Shown here: positions 54,601 to 63,619 of the stretch, piece by piece | How positions within the stretch are numbered: the stretch's first letter is position 1 | Layout: every line of letters begins with the position of its first letter | Source: Pseudomonas sp. CCI4.2 | Lineage (GTDB): Bacteria; Pseudomonadota; Gammaproteobacteria; Pseudomonadales; Pseudomonadaceae | DNA length: 64,000 nucleotides | Assembly (NCBI RefSeq): GCF_034350045.1 | Contig: NZ_CP133781.1 | Location: 1,061,001-1,125,000 of the forward strand | Direction: 5' to 3' | Made by a program: the position numbers and the translations under genes | Notes under the pieces: model-generated | Seen by the model: only the letters and a program-made list of their open reading frames with translations | Databases searched by the model: none | Told to the model about the DNA's origin: nothing

Positions 54601-57600
54601 ATCAGAGCTTCGTGGCCACTCGCTGCGGCTTCAAAGAACCGCTCACTGACTGCCAGGCTGCTCTCTTCCACGGCGCCATAGAGGTCGAGCAATGCTTCGC
54701 ACAACTCATCCACCTGGGGTAAGTCGGCCAAGTGCGCGCCGTGGCCGAGGGTGGTCAACTCATCGAGCAACGCGCTGAGTTCCTGGCGCTCGCCAGGGTG
54801 TTCGCGCCAGCGCTGCAACAAGCTTTCGGCGTCGAGCAGGATGTCCATGCCCTGCGCCAGAAACGAGGCGATCAACTGCGGATTCCGCTTCAATCGCAGG
54901 CCGCTGTTGGGCGCGCTGAGTGCTGTTTTCAGTCGCTGTTGCAACAGTTCAAGGACATCCGCGATGTAGTGTTCGGCGCCTGGAATAGTGGCCAGCGGTT
55001 CGCTGCCGAGCTGCATCAACCCTTGGTTGAACAGCGGTTCGGCTGCGCGCAGCAGTTGAATTTCCGCAGCGCCGAGGGGAATCAAGTTCGCCTTGAACTC
55101 GCGCACTAACTGGTCCAGCGGGCTCGCCAGTTCGGCGATGGGCACCACGCCGGCCATGTAAGCACTGCCCTTTAACGTATGCAGCGCGCGTTGCAGGGCA
55201 TCGCTGATGACGGGCGTTTCGGTGGCGGTGGCGCGCCGGAGGAATGAATCGAGGGTGTCGAGATGGCTGCGTGCTTCTTGACGGAAAATCTCCAGCAATT
55301 GGGGGTCCAGCGTTTCTGAAACACCGTCCTCTGTGCCGGGCGTCTCAACGGGGAGTTCCATTACCCGCTCCCGCTTGGCCATCGCGTGGGCACGCGCGGC
55401 CAACAGGTCCACATCGTCGCGTTGGCGCTGAACGTTGTCGGCGAACTCCCGAATTATCGCGGGCAATAACACCAATACATCACTGAGCAGGCCCTGAACG
55501 TCCTGATCCGGCTGGACACTGTGTTCCACCACCCGGTTGAGCAGGTTTTCCACCGACCAGGCCAGCTCACCGAGGATCAGTGCGCGGACCATGCGCCCGC
55601 TGCCCTTGAGGGTGTGAAACGCTCGCCGCACTTCGGTGAGCGCGGCGGTGTCAGCAGTGTCCTTGAACCACTGCGGCAAATGCGCGTGCAGCGCCGCGAG
55701 CATTTCGTCGGTCTCTTCGAGAAACACCTCGAGCAGCTCGTCATCTACCCGCTCTTCATCGGCGGGGGGCGGCAGCAGGCTGGTGGGCACATGCTGCGCG
55801 GGCGGGTTGACCGCCAAGACCGGACTGGCAAGCACTTCAGCCAAGGTGAGGGTGGAGCTGACCAGCGCTTGTCGAGCATTCATTTCCAGCAACTCATCCT
55901 GAGTGATGACTTCTTCAAGCAGCGGTACGTCCATCGCTGCGTTAGGGATCGGCGAATAACCCAGTTGGGTCAGGCTTAGTTGCGCCATATCCAATACCTG
56001 TTCGCCGGGCGCTTCGTGATCCTCACCCAAGCGCTCCAGATAATATTCGATGCTGGTGAGGGCGTCGGCCAAGCCATCAAGCTGTGGCCAGGTCGGCGGC
56101 GAGGTGTCCATCAGCAAGTGCGACTGGATGTAATCGTTGCAGGCAGCAAGCAAGCTGGCGGCCCTCGCCAGCGGAATCATCGCCAACGCCCCACGCACTT
56201 GCACCAACAGCCCGGGCAATGCTTGCAAGCGATCGCGATCCCACGACCCGTCGATGTAATCGATGATCATGTCCTTAGCTTGCTGCAAACCAACCCGTGC
56301 TTCTTTGATCACCAGTTGATGGATTTGGGTCAAGTCAGTCGTGGGCAGATGGCTTTCCTCGTGGCTCGCCTGTTCCACGGGACCGACCATGCCGGCCAAG
56401 GTCGCTTCGACATATAGCAACGCACCGGCTACATCCATCAGCGCCGAATCGTCGGCTTCGCTTTGACCCTGGGCCAAGCGTTGGACCACCGCTAACTGAT
56501 CGATGATGACCTTGCGCGGCTGGCCGAAACCGAGCACCGCCAAGGTATCGGCAATCTGACGCAACGGCGGCAACAGGCTGCTGAGTTCGCCGACGTGTTT
56601 GCGGTCGCTACGCACGAAGCCATCAAGGCGTTCTTTGACCCGCACCAGCTCTTCGCATAAGGCGACCACCACCGAACGCATGGCATCACGATCCGGGCCG
56701 GCAAGCCGCGCCCGCTCCTCATCGACCATGGCCGCGTCGGGCAGCGCTTCGTCCAGTCCGTATTGCTCTTTGAGCACCAACATCTGCGGCGCCTGGCTGT
56801 CCGATTTAGCGATGTAAAACAGCAAGCTCTTGAGCAATTCATCGGGCGCGGGCTGATTGATGCCGCTGATGCCCTGCTCCAGCAACCGCTTGAGTTCTTT
56901 GTCGGACTCCTTAAGCAATCCGCGCAATGCCGGGCTGTTCGTGAAGTGGCCGTCGGCCATGGTCTCGACCAGCGCCGAGGCGATTTGCCATAACGGCCCG
57001 AGCGGTGCGTTTTCACACAGCGCTTCCAGGCGCGCAAAGACTTTGGCCATGTAACCAAGGTTGGTCTGCACTTCCTGCTCACGCAGCAAACCGACCAACG
57101 CGGTTTGCAGCATTTGCCGCAATTTGCGCAGTAAAGCCATCAAGTCGGGGCTGTCTAGCGCCGCCAGGGCCGTGGCATCCAGCTCGGGAACGGCCAGTAG
57201 TTGCGGCGTGAACAGGCTGGTTTCCGACAACAGGCTTTCGCCTCGGGCGCTGCGCAGGTCGTTCAGCAGCGGCAACACCAGCAACGGCAAATCGCGCCGC
57301 GCAGAGTGGATGCGGTCCAGGTAAAGCGGTAACTGGGTTATCGCTTGCAACAGCAATTGCACGGCTTCGGTTTGCTGCGCAGCGCGACCTTGCTGCAGCG
57401 CCATCGCCAATTGTTCGATTTCTTCGGCGAGCAGAGCGGCACCGTAGAACTCGATCATTTGGAGGCTGCCGTGCACCTGATGCACATAGCTCAGGCAGTC
57501 GAGCATGGCAGTTGGCGCGTGGGGATTAGCTACAAACGCTTCCAAGGCCTGACGGGCCAGTTTCAGCGTTTCGGCAATTTCGCCTTTGACCCACTCCAGG

Positions 57601-57626
57601 GCCACATAGTCGTGCCGATCAGCCAT
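51612..57626 (-). CDS. chpA: Type IV pilus chemosensory histidine kinase ChpA (PilL)
   Basis: 2004 residues. Phosphotransfer sites in order: YVHQVHGSLQM near 48, a degenerate one lacking His near 474 (QVRGALAMI), then four HTLKG sites near 670, 815, 1132 and 1277. The CheA core follows: dimerisation (~1390-1500), N-box HMLRNAVDHGLE, EMRDDGAGVDLD, ISGRGVGMDVVHAEV, a CheW-like domain, and a C-terminal receiver with Asp in VLLLDIEMPRMDG (near 1932). P. aeruginosa ChpA is ~2470 residues with more phosphotransfer domains, so this one is shortened. It signals to PilG and PilH to control pilus activity. Confidence 0.95.
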   Translation of the reverse strand: MADRHDYVALEWVKGEIAETLKLARQALEAFVANPHAPTAMLDCLSYVHQVHGSLQMIEFYGAALLAEEIEQLAMALQQGRAAQQTEAVQLLLQAITQLPLYLDRIHSARRDLPLLVLPLLNDLRSARGESLLSETSLFTPQLLAVPELDATALAALDSPDLMALLRKLRQMLQTALVGLLREQEVQTNLGYMAKVFARLEALCENAPLGPLWQIASALVETMADGHFTNSPALRGLLKESDKELKRLLEQGISGINQPAPDELLKSLLFYIAKSDSQAPQMLVLKEQYGLDEALPDAAMVDEERARLAGPDRDAMRSVVVALCEELVRVKERLDGFVRSDRKHVGELSSLLPPLRQIADTLAVLGFGQPRKVIIDQLAVVQRLAQGQSEADDSALMDVAGALLYVEATLAGMVGPVEQASHEESHLPTTDLTQIHQLVIKEARVGLQQAKDMIIDYIDGSWDRDRLQALPGLLVQVRGALAMIPLARAASLLAACNDYIQSHLLMDTSPPTWPQLDGLADALTSIEYYLERLGEDHEAPGEQVLDMAQLSLTQLGYSPIPNAAMDVPLLEEVITQDELLEMNARQALVSSTLTLAEVLASPVLAVNPPAQHVPTSLLPPPADEERVDDELLEVFLEETDEMLAALHAHLPQWFKDTADTAALTEVRRAFHTLKGSGRMVRALILGELAWSVENLLNRVVEHSVQPDQDVQGLLSDVLVLLPAIIREFADNVQRQRDDVDLLAARAHAMAKRERVMELPVETPGTEDGVSETLDPQLLEIFRQEARSHLDTLDSFLRRATATETPVISDALQRALHTLKGSAYMAGVVPIAELASPLDQLVREFKANLIPLGAAEIQLLRAAEPLFNQGLMQLGSEPLATIPGAEHYIADVLELLQQRLKTALSAPNSGLRLKRNPQLIASFLAQGMDILLDAESLLQRWREHPGERQELSALLDELTTLGHGAHLADLPQVDELCEALLDLYGAVEESSLAVSERFFEAAASGHEALIDMLDQVAAGQEVHARPEHIQALRELLDQALDPSAMGVIKSDGSSRALSITELNAATERLATQVSAESLADEPVATQSGIDDEIVEIFLEEAVDILDSAGHALRRWLDDPENPMPLSSLQRDLHTLKGGARMAEIQPVGDLGHELETLYEGLIDRRFSYSPEMASLLQRSHDLLAVLLEQLQAHQPLTCPARLIESIRAFRQDNIVVQSLEPETKPAKSAVETLHESDPELLEIFLEEGFDIIESSGSALARWQDDPTNTLEVENLLRDLHTLKGGARMVEITPIGDLAHELEFLYEGLAAGVLHSQPLLISLLQSGHDFLADMLDAVRVNEPLPSATLLIDSIHRFSTHSELSEASARVEPGAVLEPALQVAPSPEPETERTPPEMVKVAAEQLESLVNLAGETSIFRGRIEQQVTDVEVTLAEMETTIERMRDQLRRLDIETQGRILSREQVQAERLGYEEFDPLEMDRHSQLQQLSRALFESASDLLDLKETLHTRNQDAQRLLSQQARVNTELQEGLMRTRMVPFERLLPRLRRIVRQVAGELDKQVNFDVGSAEGEMDRSVLERMVAPLEHMLRNAVDHGLESAEERLAAGKPEEGTISLSLIHEGGDIVIEMRDDGAGVDLDAVRRKAIKRGLIDASAELSDYELLQFILQAGFSTAEKVTQISGRGVGMDVVHAEVKQLGGSMIIDSKPGQGTRFQIRLPVTVSVNRALMVQCGDEQYAVPLNTVGGIVRVMPHELEACYQSDPPRYQFSERSYELRYLGELLNNGLPPKLLGQTQPLPVLLVHVHDHWVAVQVDALAGSREIVVKSLGAQFSGLQGISGATILGDGRVVFILDLLTHIRSLNLRLLAQQAAGLSTPKYIEMEQARPVLVMVVDDSVTVRKVTSRLLERNGMNVLTAKDGVDAMALLQEHTPDVLLLDIEMPRMDGFEVASRIRADQRLKELPIIMITSRSGQKHRDHAMTIGVNDYLSKPYQESVLLESIAQWSQVHV

Positions 57627-57676
57627 GACAACTCCAGTCTTTGCTCGAACGCTTCATCTTGGGTTCACCGCAATCC

Positions 57677-57768
57677 CTGTGGGAGCGAATTCATTCGCGA
57701 AAGCGTGGGTACGTTCAATATCGTGATCGCCTGCTGCACCGTATTCGCGAAAAAATTCGCTCCACAGG
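57677..57768. repeat. REPIN-like inverted repeat (GGAGCGAATTCATTCGCGAA type) between pilJ and chpA
   Basis: CTGTGGGAGCGAATTCATTCGCGAAAG faces ATTCGCGAAAAAATTCGCTCCACAGG. In P. aeruginosa pilK occupies this gap; here only the repeat remains. Confidence 0.85.
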
Positions 57769-57784
57769 GGTTACGGCTTCAATC

Positions 57785-59827
57785 TCAACCGACCTCGCTT
57801 GACGGCGGCAAGGTAAACCCTGATACCGAGCGGCGCATCTCGCTGGCCATTTTCGCCAGGTTACCGATGCTCTCGGCCGTGGCGGCGGTGCCGGACGTGG
57901 TTTGGGTGGTGGTCTGTTGAATCACCGCCATGGTCTGGGAAATCTGCCCCGCCGACGACGCTTGGTGCTTTGCCGCGTTGGTGATGCTTTCGATCAACGC
58001 CGCGAGGGTTTTCGATACGCCTTCAATTTCTTCGAGGGCCACCCCGGCATCCTGCGCCAGTCGAGCACCGCGCACCACTTCACTGGTGGTTTGCTCCATG
58101 GAAATAACCGCTTCATTGGTGTCGTTCTGAATCGCCCTGACCAGGGTTTCAATCTGCTTGGTGGCCGACGATGAGCGCTCGGCCAACCGTTGCACCTCGT
58201 CCGCCACCACGGCAAACCCACGCCCGGCATCACCGGCCATGGACGCCTGAATGGCCGCATTTAACGCCAAAATATTGGTTTGGTCGGCAATGTCATCAAT
58301 CAGGCTGACAATATCGCCAATCTCCTGCGAAGACTCGCCCAAACGCTTGATTCGCTTCGACGTGTCCTGAATCTGTTCGCGAATATTGTCCATCCCGGTA
58401 ATGGTGTTGTGCACCACCTCGTTACCTTTGTTGGCGATGGTCACCGAACGCTCAGCCACCGCCGAAGATTCCGACGCATTGGCCGACACTTCGTCGATGG
58501 ACAGTGCAATGTTGTTGATCGCGGTGGAGGCGGCAGCAATTTGCAGCGCCTGATGCTCGGACGCAGCAGCCAACTGCATGGCAGTGGTTTGCGTATCCTC
58601 AACCGCGGAAGCCACTTGCTCAGCGGTTAAATTGATCGTCCCCACCAAGTCCCGCAACTGGTCGATGGAATAGTTGATGGAGTCGGCGATGGCACCGGTG
58701 AAGTCTTCGGTCACCGAGGCCGCGACGCGCAGGTCTCCGTCGGCAAGGTTTTCGATTTCATCCAGCAGACGCATGATTGCCGTCTGATTGCGCTCATTCT
58801 TCTCGGCAGTTTCCCGCAGCTGACGGTTGGTTTCACGCACCATCACGATGCCAATCAAGATGATCGACATCAGCGCCAGCAAGCCCAGCACATAACCGAC
58901 AATGCTGTGCATCGCACGGCCGCTGGCCAGGTGCTCAAAGCCGTTGGCCAATACCGACGCCTCTTCCAGCAGGGTTTGTGAGGTGGTGAAAATATTGCCG
59001 GCCGACTCTCGAACCTGAAACAGTTCGGGTGACGTTTCAAGGATTTCATCCACGGAACCGGAGACAAACTGGAACAGCTCGGCAATTTCACTCAAGCGGG
59101 CGCGAGCGTCATGGTCCTGAACCTGGGCGATTTTCATCGTCGCATTGCCTTCCAGCATACCGTTCAGCACGCGGCCAAACAGGCTGGCATCGCGACCAAA
59201 CGCATCGGCGGCCTGCACCGCCGCGTCGTCGCCAGACAGCACGGTATTGACCGAGCCTAGAATCCGCTCAGCCAACAACGATTGACGCTGGGCGACCACC
59301 ACTTGAGTGGCGGGCGCATGATTTTGCAGAAGGCTGTCGACGACTTTTTCGTACTCGACCTGCAACTGCGGAATGGTTTCGGCCAGGGTGGCCGCGACCT
59401 GGTGCAGCGACAGCACCGTCTGTTCGCTGGCAATGATCACGTCGGTACTTTTGCGCAGGGATTCCCAGTCCCGTTGCACGGACTGCATTTCGTCTTTGAC
59501 ATCGCGGGGTGCAGGGGGCAGACCGGTGGCCTTGTCACCTTTTTTCAACACCATCCAACGTTGATCAAAGTCATTACGCGCATCGGCCAGTAGCTTGAAC
59601 GCTGGGGCCTTGCCGGCTGCCGCTTCGCTCGCGTTTTTGGCGATCCGCTGGGACAGCACGCGTAATTCACCCGCGTGGCCGATGTACTGCTTATCGTAAT
59701 TCGACTGAGTGTTGAGGTAGGCGAAGTTAGCGAACAGCAACATGATGAAAATGATCAGGGCGACAAACAGCACAACGATCTGCGACCGACTGCGCATTCC
59801 TTCCAATGACCTACCTGTCTTGCTCAT
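57785..59827 (-). CDS. pilJ: Type IV pilus methyl-accepting chemoreceptor PilJ
   Basis: 680 residues (682 in P. aeruginosa). Transmembrane helix 1 ([21 protein letters not shown]), a helical periplasmic PilJ domain pair (about 40-300), transmembrane helix 2 ([19 protein letters not shown]), HAMP-like segment (about 330-390), and the cytoplasmic signalling hairpin with [47 protein letters not shown]. It feeds surface or chemical signals to ChpA through PilI. Confidence 0.96.
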   Translation of the reverse strand: MSKTGRSLEGMRSRSQIVVLFVALIIFIMLLFANFAYLNTQSNYDKQYIGHAGELRVLSQRIAKNASEAAAGKAPAFKLLADARNDFDQRWMVLKKGDKATGLPPAPRDVKDEMQSVQRDWESLRKSTDVIIASEQTVLSLHQVAATLAETIPQLQVEYEKVVDSLLQNHAPATQVVVAQRQSLLAERILGSVNTVLSGDDAAVQAADAFGRDASLFGRVLNGMLEGNATMKIAQVQDHDARARLSEIAELFQFVSGSVDEILETSPELFQVRESAGNIFTTSQTLLEEASVLANGFEHLASGRAMHSIVGYVLGLLALMSIILIGIVMVRETNRQLRETAEKNERNQTAIMRLLDEIENLADGDLRVAASVTEDFTGAIADSINYSIDQLRDLVGTINLTAEQVASAVEDTQTTAMQLAAASEHQALQIAAASTAINNIALSIDEVSANASESSAVAERSVTIANKGNEVVHNTITGMDNIREQIQDTSKRIKRLGESSQEIGDIVSLIDDIADQTNILALNAAIQASMAGDAGRGFAVVADEVQRLAERSSSATKQIETLVRAIQNDTNEAVISMEQTTSEVVRGARLAQDAGVALEEIEGVSKTLAALIESITNAAKHQASSAGQISQTMAVIQQTTTQTTSGTAATAESIGNLAKMASEMRRSVSGFTLPPSSEVG

Positions 59828-59900
59828 TTTTCAGGCCCCGCCTGGACCAACTGCATGTGTACGTCCCTGGAATTAAGAGCCTGGCGAGGCCCTCCCGAAT

Positions 59901-60440
59901 TTACAGCGCTATATCCATAAAACCTGGCGATTGGGCCAGCGCACGCGGACTGAAAACCAGCCAGGCTTGTTCGCGCAAAAACTGCCCTCGAATAAACGGA
60001 GCAACATCGGCATCGAACGCCACCAGCGCCTCAGGCATCAGGCTGCGCTGATTGAAGTGCTGCATTCCCAGCACCTCATCCACCAATAAACCAACAAACA
60101 CTTCCTGGTGCTCGATCACCAACACTCGCCGCTCTTTACGCAACGGCGAGAGGTCCTGACCGAAAAAAGCACATAAATCCATAATCGGTAGCAAGCGCCC
60201 ACGCAAATTGGCGACGCCCTTGACCCAGGGCTTCACCCCAGGCAATACGGCATAACGCGGCTCGTGCAGGATTTCGCCGATTTCACCCATGGGCGCTACA
60301 TAACAGTGCTCGCCCATCCGAAAGCCGATCCCGGTCCAATCTTGCTGGCGGGTGTCCTGCAAGGGCAGGCCCGCAGCCAGCGAGCGACAACGCTGATCGA
60401 TTTCTAGCAGCAACTGAAAGGCCGTTTTCGTCGCAGGCAT
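59901..60440 (-). CDS. pilI: CheW-like adaptor PilI
   Basis: 179 residues, CheW fold: GIGFRMGEHCYVAPMGEIGEIL, VLPGVKPWVKGVANLRGRLLPIMDL and VLVIEHQEVFVGLLVDEVLG. Starts ten bases after the pilH stop. It couples PilJ to ChpA. Confidence 0.95.
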   Translation of the reverse strand: MPATKTAFQLLLEIDQRCRSLAAGLPLQDTRQQDWTGIGFRMGEHCYVAPMGEIGEILHEPRYAVLPGVKPWVKGVANLRGRLLPIMDLCAFFGQDLSPLRKERRVLVIEHQEVFVGLLVDEVLGMQHFNQRSLMPEALVAFDADVAPFIRGQFLREQAWLVFSPRALAQSPGFMDIAL

Positions 60441-60450
60441 GACGAGACCG

Positions 60451-60816
60451 TCAGCCTGCCAACACTGAGTTGAGGGTTTTAATCAGGGTTTCTTCGTCTA
60501 CCGGTTTGGTCAAATAATCACGAGCGCCTTGACGGGTGCCCCAGACCTTATCGGTTTCTTGATCTTTGGTGGTGATGATGATCACCGGAATCGAGGCCGT
60601 ATCGGGGTCTTTGGTCAACTGGCGTGTAGCCTGAAACCCGTTGAGGCCGGGCATCACGATGTCCATCAAGACCGCATCGGGCTTTTCCTGGCGCGCCAGA
60701 GCAACGCCATCAGCGCCATTTTCGGCTTTCAGGACCTGGTGACCGTGCTTTTCCAGCATGCCGGTGAGCTTGTACATTTCAGTCGGCGAATCGTCGACGA
60801 TCAGAACTCGAGCCAT
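60451..60816 (-). CDS. pilH: Single-domain response regulator PilH
   Basis: 121 residues from the ATG at 60816 (MARVLIVDDSPTEMYKLTGML), with GGGG upstream. Receiver domain only; phosphoacceptor Asp in AVLMDIVMPGLNG, and VIIITTKDQETDKVWG with the conserved Thr and Lys. In P. aeruginosa it opposes PilG by favouring pilus retraction. Confidence 0.96.
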   Translation of the reverse strand: MARVLIVDDSPTEMYKLTGMLEKHGHQVLKAENGADGVALARQEKPDAVLMDIVMPGLNGFQATRQLTKDPDTASIPVIIITTKDQETDKVWGTRQGARDYLTKPVDEETLIKTLNSVLAG

Positions 60817-60867
60817 GGTGTTCCCCAAATGCAATGGATGCCCGCGACCGGTCAAGGTCACAGCGCA

Positions 60868-61278
60868 TCAAGATACTTGTTGTTCTACTGCAACGAATTC
60901 AGGCACATGGGCCTTGATCGCATTCAGCAGTTCTTCCTTGCTAAAAGGCTTGGTCAGAAACTGGTCGGAACCGACGATCCGGCCCTTGGCCTTGTCGAAC
61001 AGGCCATCCTTGGAGGACAGCATAATCACCGGCGTCGACTTGAACGCACGGTTATTCTTGATCAACGCGCAGGTCTGATAGCCATCCAGACGCGGCATCA
61101 TGATGTCGACGAAAATAATTCTGGGGTGGTTATCCGCGATCTTCGCTAGTGCATCAAACCCGTCGATTGCAGTGATGACTTCGCAACCGACGTTTTTCAA
61201 CAGCGTCTCAGCGGTTCGGCGAATCGTCTTCGAATCGTCGATAACCATCACTTTCAAAGCTGTGGAATGTTGTTCCAT
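60868..61278 (-). CDS. pilG: Single-domain response regulator PilG
   Basis: 136 residues from the ATG at 61278 (MEQHSTALKVMVIDDSKTIRRTAETLL), the length of PilG. Phosphoacceptor Asp in IIFVDIMMPRLDG, then MLSSKDGLFDKAKG and FLTKPFSKEEL. First gene of the operon; promotes pilus extension and cAMP signalling in P. aeruginosa. Divergent from gshB. Confidence 0.96.
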   Translation of the reverse strand: MEQHSTALKVMVIDDSKTIRRTAETLLKNVGCEVITAIDGFDALAKIADNHPRIIFVDIMMPRLDGYQTCALIKNNRAFKSTPVIMLSSKDGLFDKAKGRIVGSDQFLTKPFSKEELLNAIKAHVPEFVAVEQQVS

Positions 61279-61528
61279 GTGCGCTCTACCATCGCCGCGG
61301 CGAATCATTTACTGCAATGTGCCCGGCGTCATCGGGTCATTATCTGCCGCCAAACCCCGCGTCAGCGGGGTCCAAGCTCAAGTGCCGAGCCTTTTTAGCA
61401 CACTCTCCAGACGCAATCCATAACGCCCGCTGTCACGCGCGTTCCCCTTGACCCGGCGCATGCACGGCGCCACCCTGACGCCTATTTTAAGGCCGTCGCG
61501 GCCCCATACCCATCAGAGGATTTTGCCC

Positions 61529-62482
61529 ATGAGCGTTCGCCTAGGAATTGTCATGGACCCCATCGAGCGCATTTCCTATAAAAAGGACAGCTCGCTGGCC
61601 ATGCTCCTTGCCGCCCAGGCTCGCGGTTGGACGCTGTTCTATATGGAACAGCAAGACCTGTACCAAAACGCCGGGCAAGCCCGCGCGCGCATGAAACCGC
61701 TTAAAGTCTTCGCTGACCCGGCACATTGGTTCGAGCTGGAAGCCGAAATCGACGCCGGCCTGGATGACCTGGACGTGATCCTGATGCGCAAGGATCCACC
61801 GTTCGACATGGAATTTGTTTACGCCACGTACCTGCTGGAGCAAGCCGAGCGTTCGGGCGTGTTGGTGGTCAACCGTCCGCAAAGCCTGCGCGACTGCAAC
61901 GAGAAGCTGTTCGCCACGCTGTTTCCACAGTGCACGCCGCCGACATTAGTCAGCCGTCGTGCGGATATTCTGCGTGGATTTGCTGATTTGCACGGCGACG
62001 TGATTCTGAAACCGCTGGACGGGATGGGCGGCACCTCGATCTTCCGCCACCGCGTTGGCGACCCGAACCTGTCGGTGATTCTCGAAACCCTCACAGCCAA
62101 CGGCACCCAGCAAATCATGGCCCAGGGTTATCTGCCTGCGATCAAGGACGGCGACAAACGCATCCTGATGATTGACGGCGAACCCGTGCCGTACTGCCTG
62201 GCGCGCATCCCGGCCGCTGGCGAAACCCGAGGCAACCTCGCCGCCGGTGGCCGAGGCGAAGCCCGCCCATTGACCGAACACGACCGCTGGATCGCCGCCG
62301 AAGTAGGCCCCACCCTGCGCGAAAAAGGCCTGTTGTTCGTAGGCCTCGACGTCATCGGCGAACACCTCACCGAAATCAACGTCACCAGCCCAACCTGCAT
62401 CCGCGAAATCGACAATGCCTATGGCACCAATATCGGCTCAATGCTGATGGATGCGATTGAAGGGAAGTTAAAGGCGAAATAA
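61529..62482 (+). CDS. gshB: Glutathione synthetase
   Basis: 317 residues from the ATG at 61529, with AGAGGA upstream. Prokaryotic GSH-S: LGIVMDPIERISYKKDSSLAMLLAAQARGW, ILMRKDPPFDMEFVYATYLLE, VILKPLDGMGGTSIFR (ATP-grasp glycine loop) and INVTSPTCIREID (Mg/substrate site). Joins gamma-glutamylcysteine and glycine. Divergent from pilG as in P. aeruginosa (PA0407/PA0408). Confidence 0.97.
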   Translation: MSVRLGIVMDPIERISYKKDSSLAMLLAAQARGWTLFYMEQQDLYQNAGQARARMKPLKVFADPAHWFELEAEIDAGLDDLDVILMRKDPPFDMEFVYATYLLEQAERSGVLVVNRPQSLRDCNEKLFATLFPQCTPPTLVSRRADILRGFADLHGDVILKPLDGMGGTSIFRHRVGDPNLSVILETLTANGTQQIMAQGYLPAIKDGDKRILMIDGEPVPYCLARIPAAGETRGNLAAGGRGEARPLTEHDRWIAAEVGPTLREKGLLFVGLDVIGEHLTEINVTSPTCIREIDNAYGTNIGSMLMDAIEGKLKAK

Positions 62483-62493
62483 CACCTCCAACT

Positions 62494-62579
62494 ATGGGAC
62501 CGAATTCATTCGGGAAAGCCGCTACACGATGTATCAGACCGACCGCTTCGTCTGCTTCCCGAATGAATTGGGTCCCACA
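62494..62579. repeat. REPIN-like inverted repeat (GGGACCGAATTCATTCGGGAA type)
   Basis: TATGGGACCGAATTCATTCGGGAAAGC faces CTTCCCGAATGAATTGGGTCCCACA between gshB and tonB3. Confidence 0.85.
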
Positions 62580-62663
62580 AAAATGCAGCTTGTAGGCTCA
62601 CCCACCAGCCAGTGCGCTATCATGCGCGCCCTGTGAAACGCGGAATGTGATGCTGACTTGCCG

Positions 62664-63563
62664 ATGAACGCTTTGGCTGACGATATGCCCCCCGAATTCT
62701 CCCGCAGCGGCGTGCGCCCGGCTGATCGGCTGGGGTTCACCTTGATGATTGCGGCGCTGATTCATGTGGCGCTGATCCTCGGTGTGGGCTTTACCTTCGT
62801 CAAACCGCAGGACATCAGCCGAACGCTGGAAATCACCCTCGCCACGTTCGTCAGCCAGGCCCCACCGAAGCAGGCAGATTACCTCGCTCAGGACAATCAG
62901 CAGGGCAGCGGCACGCTGGATAACAAGGCGATTCCGAAAACCACCGAAATCGCACCGTTTCAGGACACCAAGATCAATAAGGTGACGCCGCCGCCCGCTG
63001 CCGTTAAGCCGGTCGAGAAGCAAGAAGCGCCAAAAACTGCCGTGGCCACCAAGGCGCAGAAAGCCCAGAAGACCGTGATCAAGCACGAAGAGGTCAAGGA
63101 AGAGCCGGTGGCCAAGGCGGCGCCGACCTTTGACAGCGCCGAGCTGTCCACCGAGATCTCCAGCCTGGAAGCGGAGCTGTCCAACGAACAGCAGCTGTAC
63201 GCCAAGCGACCCAAGATCCAGCGCCTCAACGCCGCGTCGACCATGCACGACAAAGGTGCCTGGTATAAAGAAGACTGGCGCAAGAAAATCGAACGCATCG
63301 GCAACCTCAACTACCCTGAAGAAGCACGCCGCCAACAGATACGCGGCAATTTGCGGATGATGGTGTCGATTAATCGCGACGGATCGATCTACGAAATGTT
63401 GGTACTGGAGTCTTCCGGCCAACCGCTGCTTGATCAGGCGGCGCAGCGCATTGTGCGGTTGGCAGCGCCATTTTCGCCGTTCACCGGCGATCTTGCTGAC
63501 ATCGACCGTCTGGAGATTATTCGGACATGGAAGTTCACCAACGACAAGCTGTCCAGTAACTGA
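62664..63563 (+). CDS. tonB3: Energy transducer TonB (TonB3 type)
   Basis: 299 residues from the ATG at 62664; a TTG two codons upstream is also possible. Transmembrane anchor (GFTLMIAALIHVALILGVGFTF, about 20-42), a charged Lys/Glu/Pro-rich periplasmic linker (about 75-170), and the C-terminal TonB fold with YPEEARRQQIRGNLRMMVSINRDGSIYEM. The position beside gshB and the pil cluster matches P. aeruginosa tonB3 (PA0406), reported to affect twitching motility. Confidence 0.92.
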   Translation: MNALADDMPPEFSRSGVRPADRLGFTLMIAALIHVALILGVGFTFVKPQDISRTLEITLATFVSQAPPKQADYLAQDNQQGSGTLDNKAIPKTTEIAPFQDTKINKVTPPPAAVKPVEKQEAPKTAVATKAQKAQKTVIKHEEVKEEPVAKAAPTFDSAELSTEISSLEAELSNEQQLYAKRPKIQRLNAASTMHDKGAWYKEDWRKKIERIGNLNYPEEARRQQIRGNLRMMVSINRDGSIYEMLVLESSGQPLLDQAAQRIVRLAAPFSPFTGDLADIDRLEIIRTWKFTNDKLSSN

Positions 63564-63619
63564 CCACCTAGCCGATTAGCCAGTTGTCAGGTCTGCCGAC
63601 CAGCGCCACACTAGGGCTC

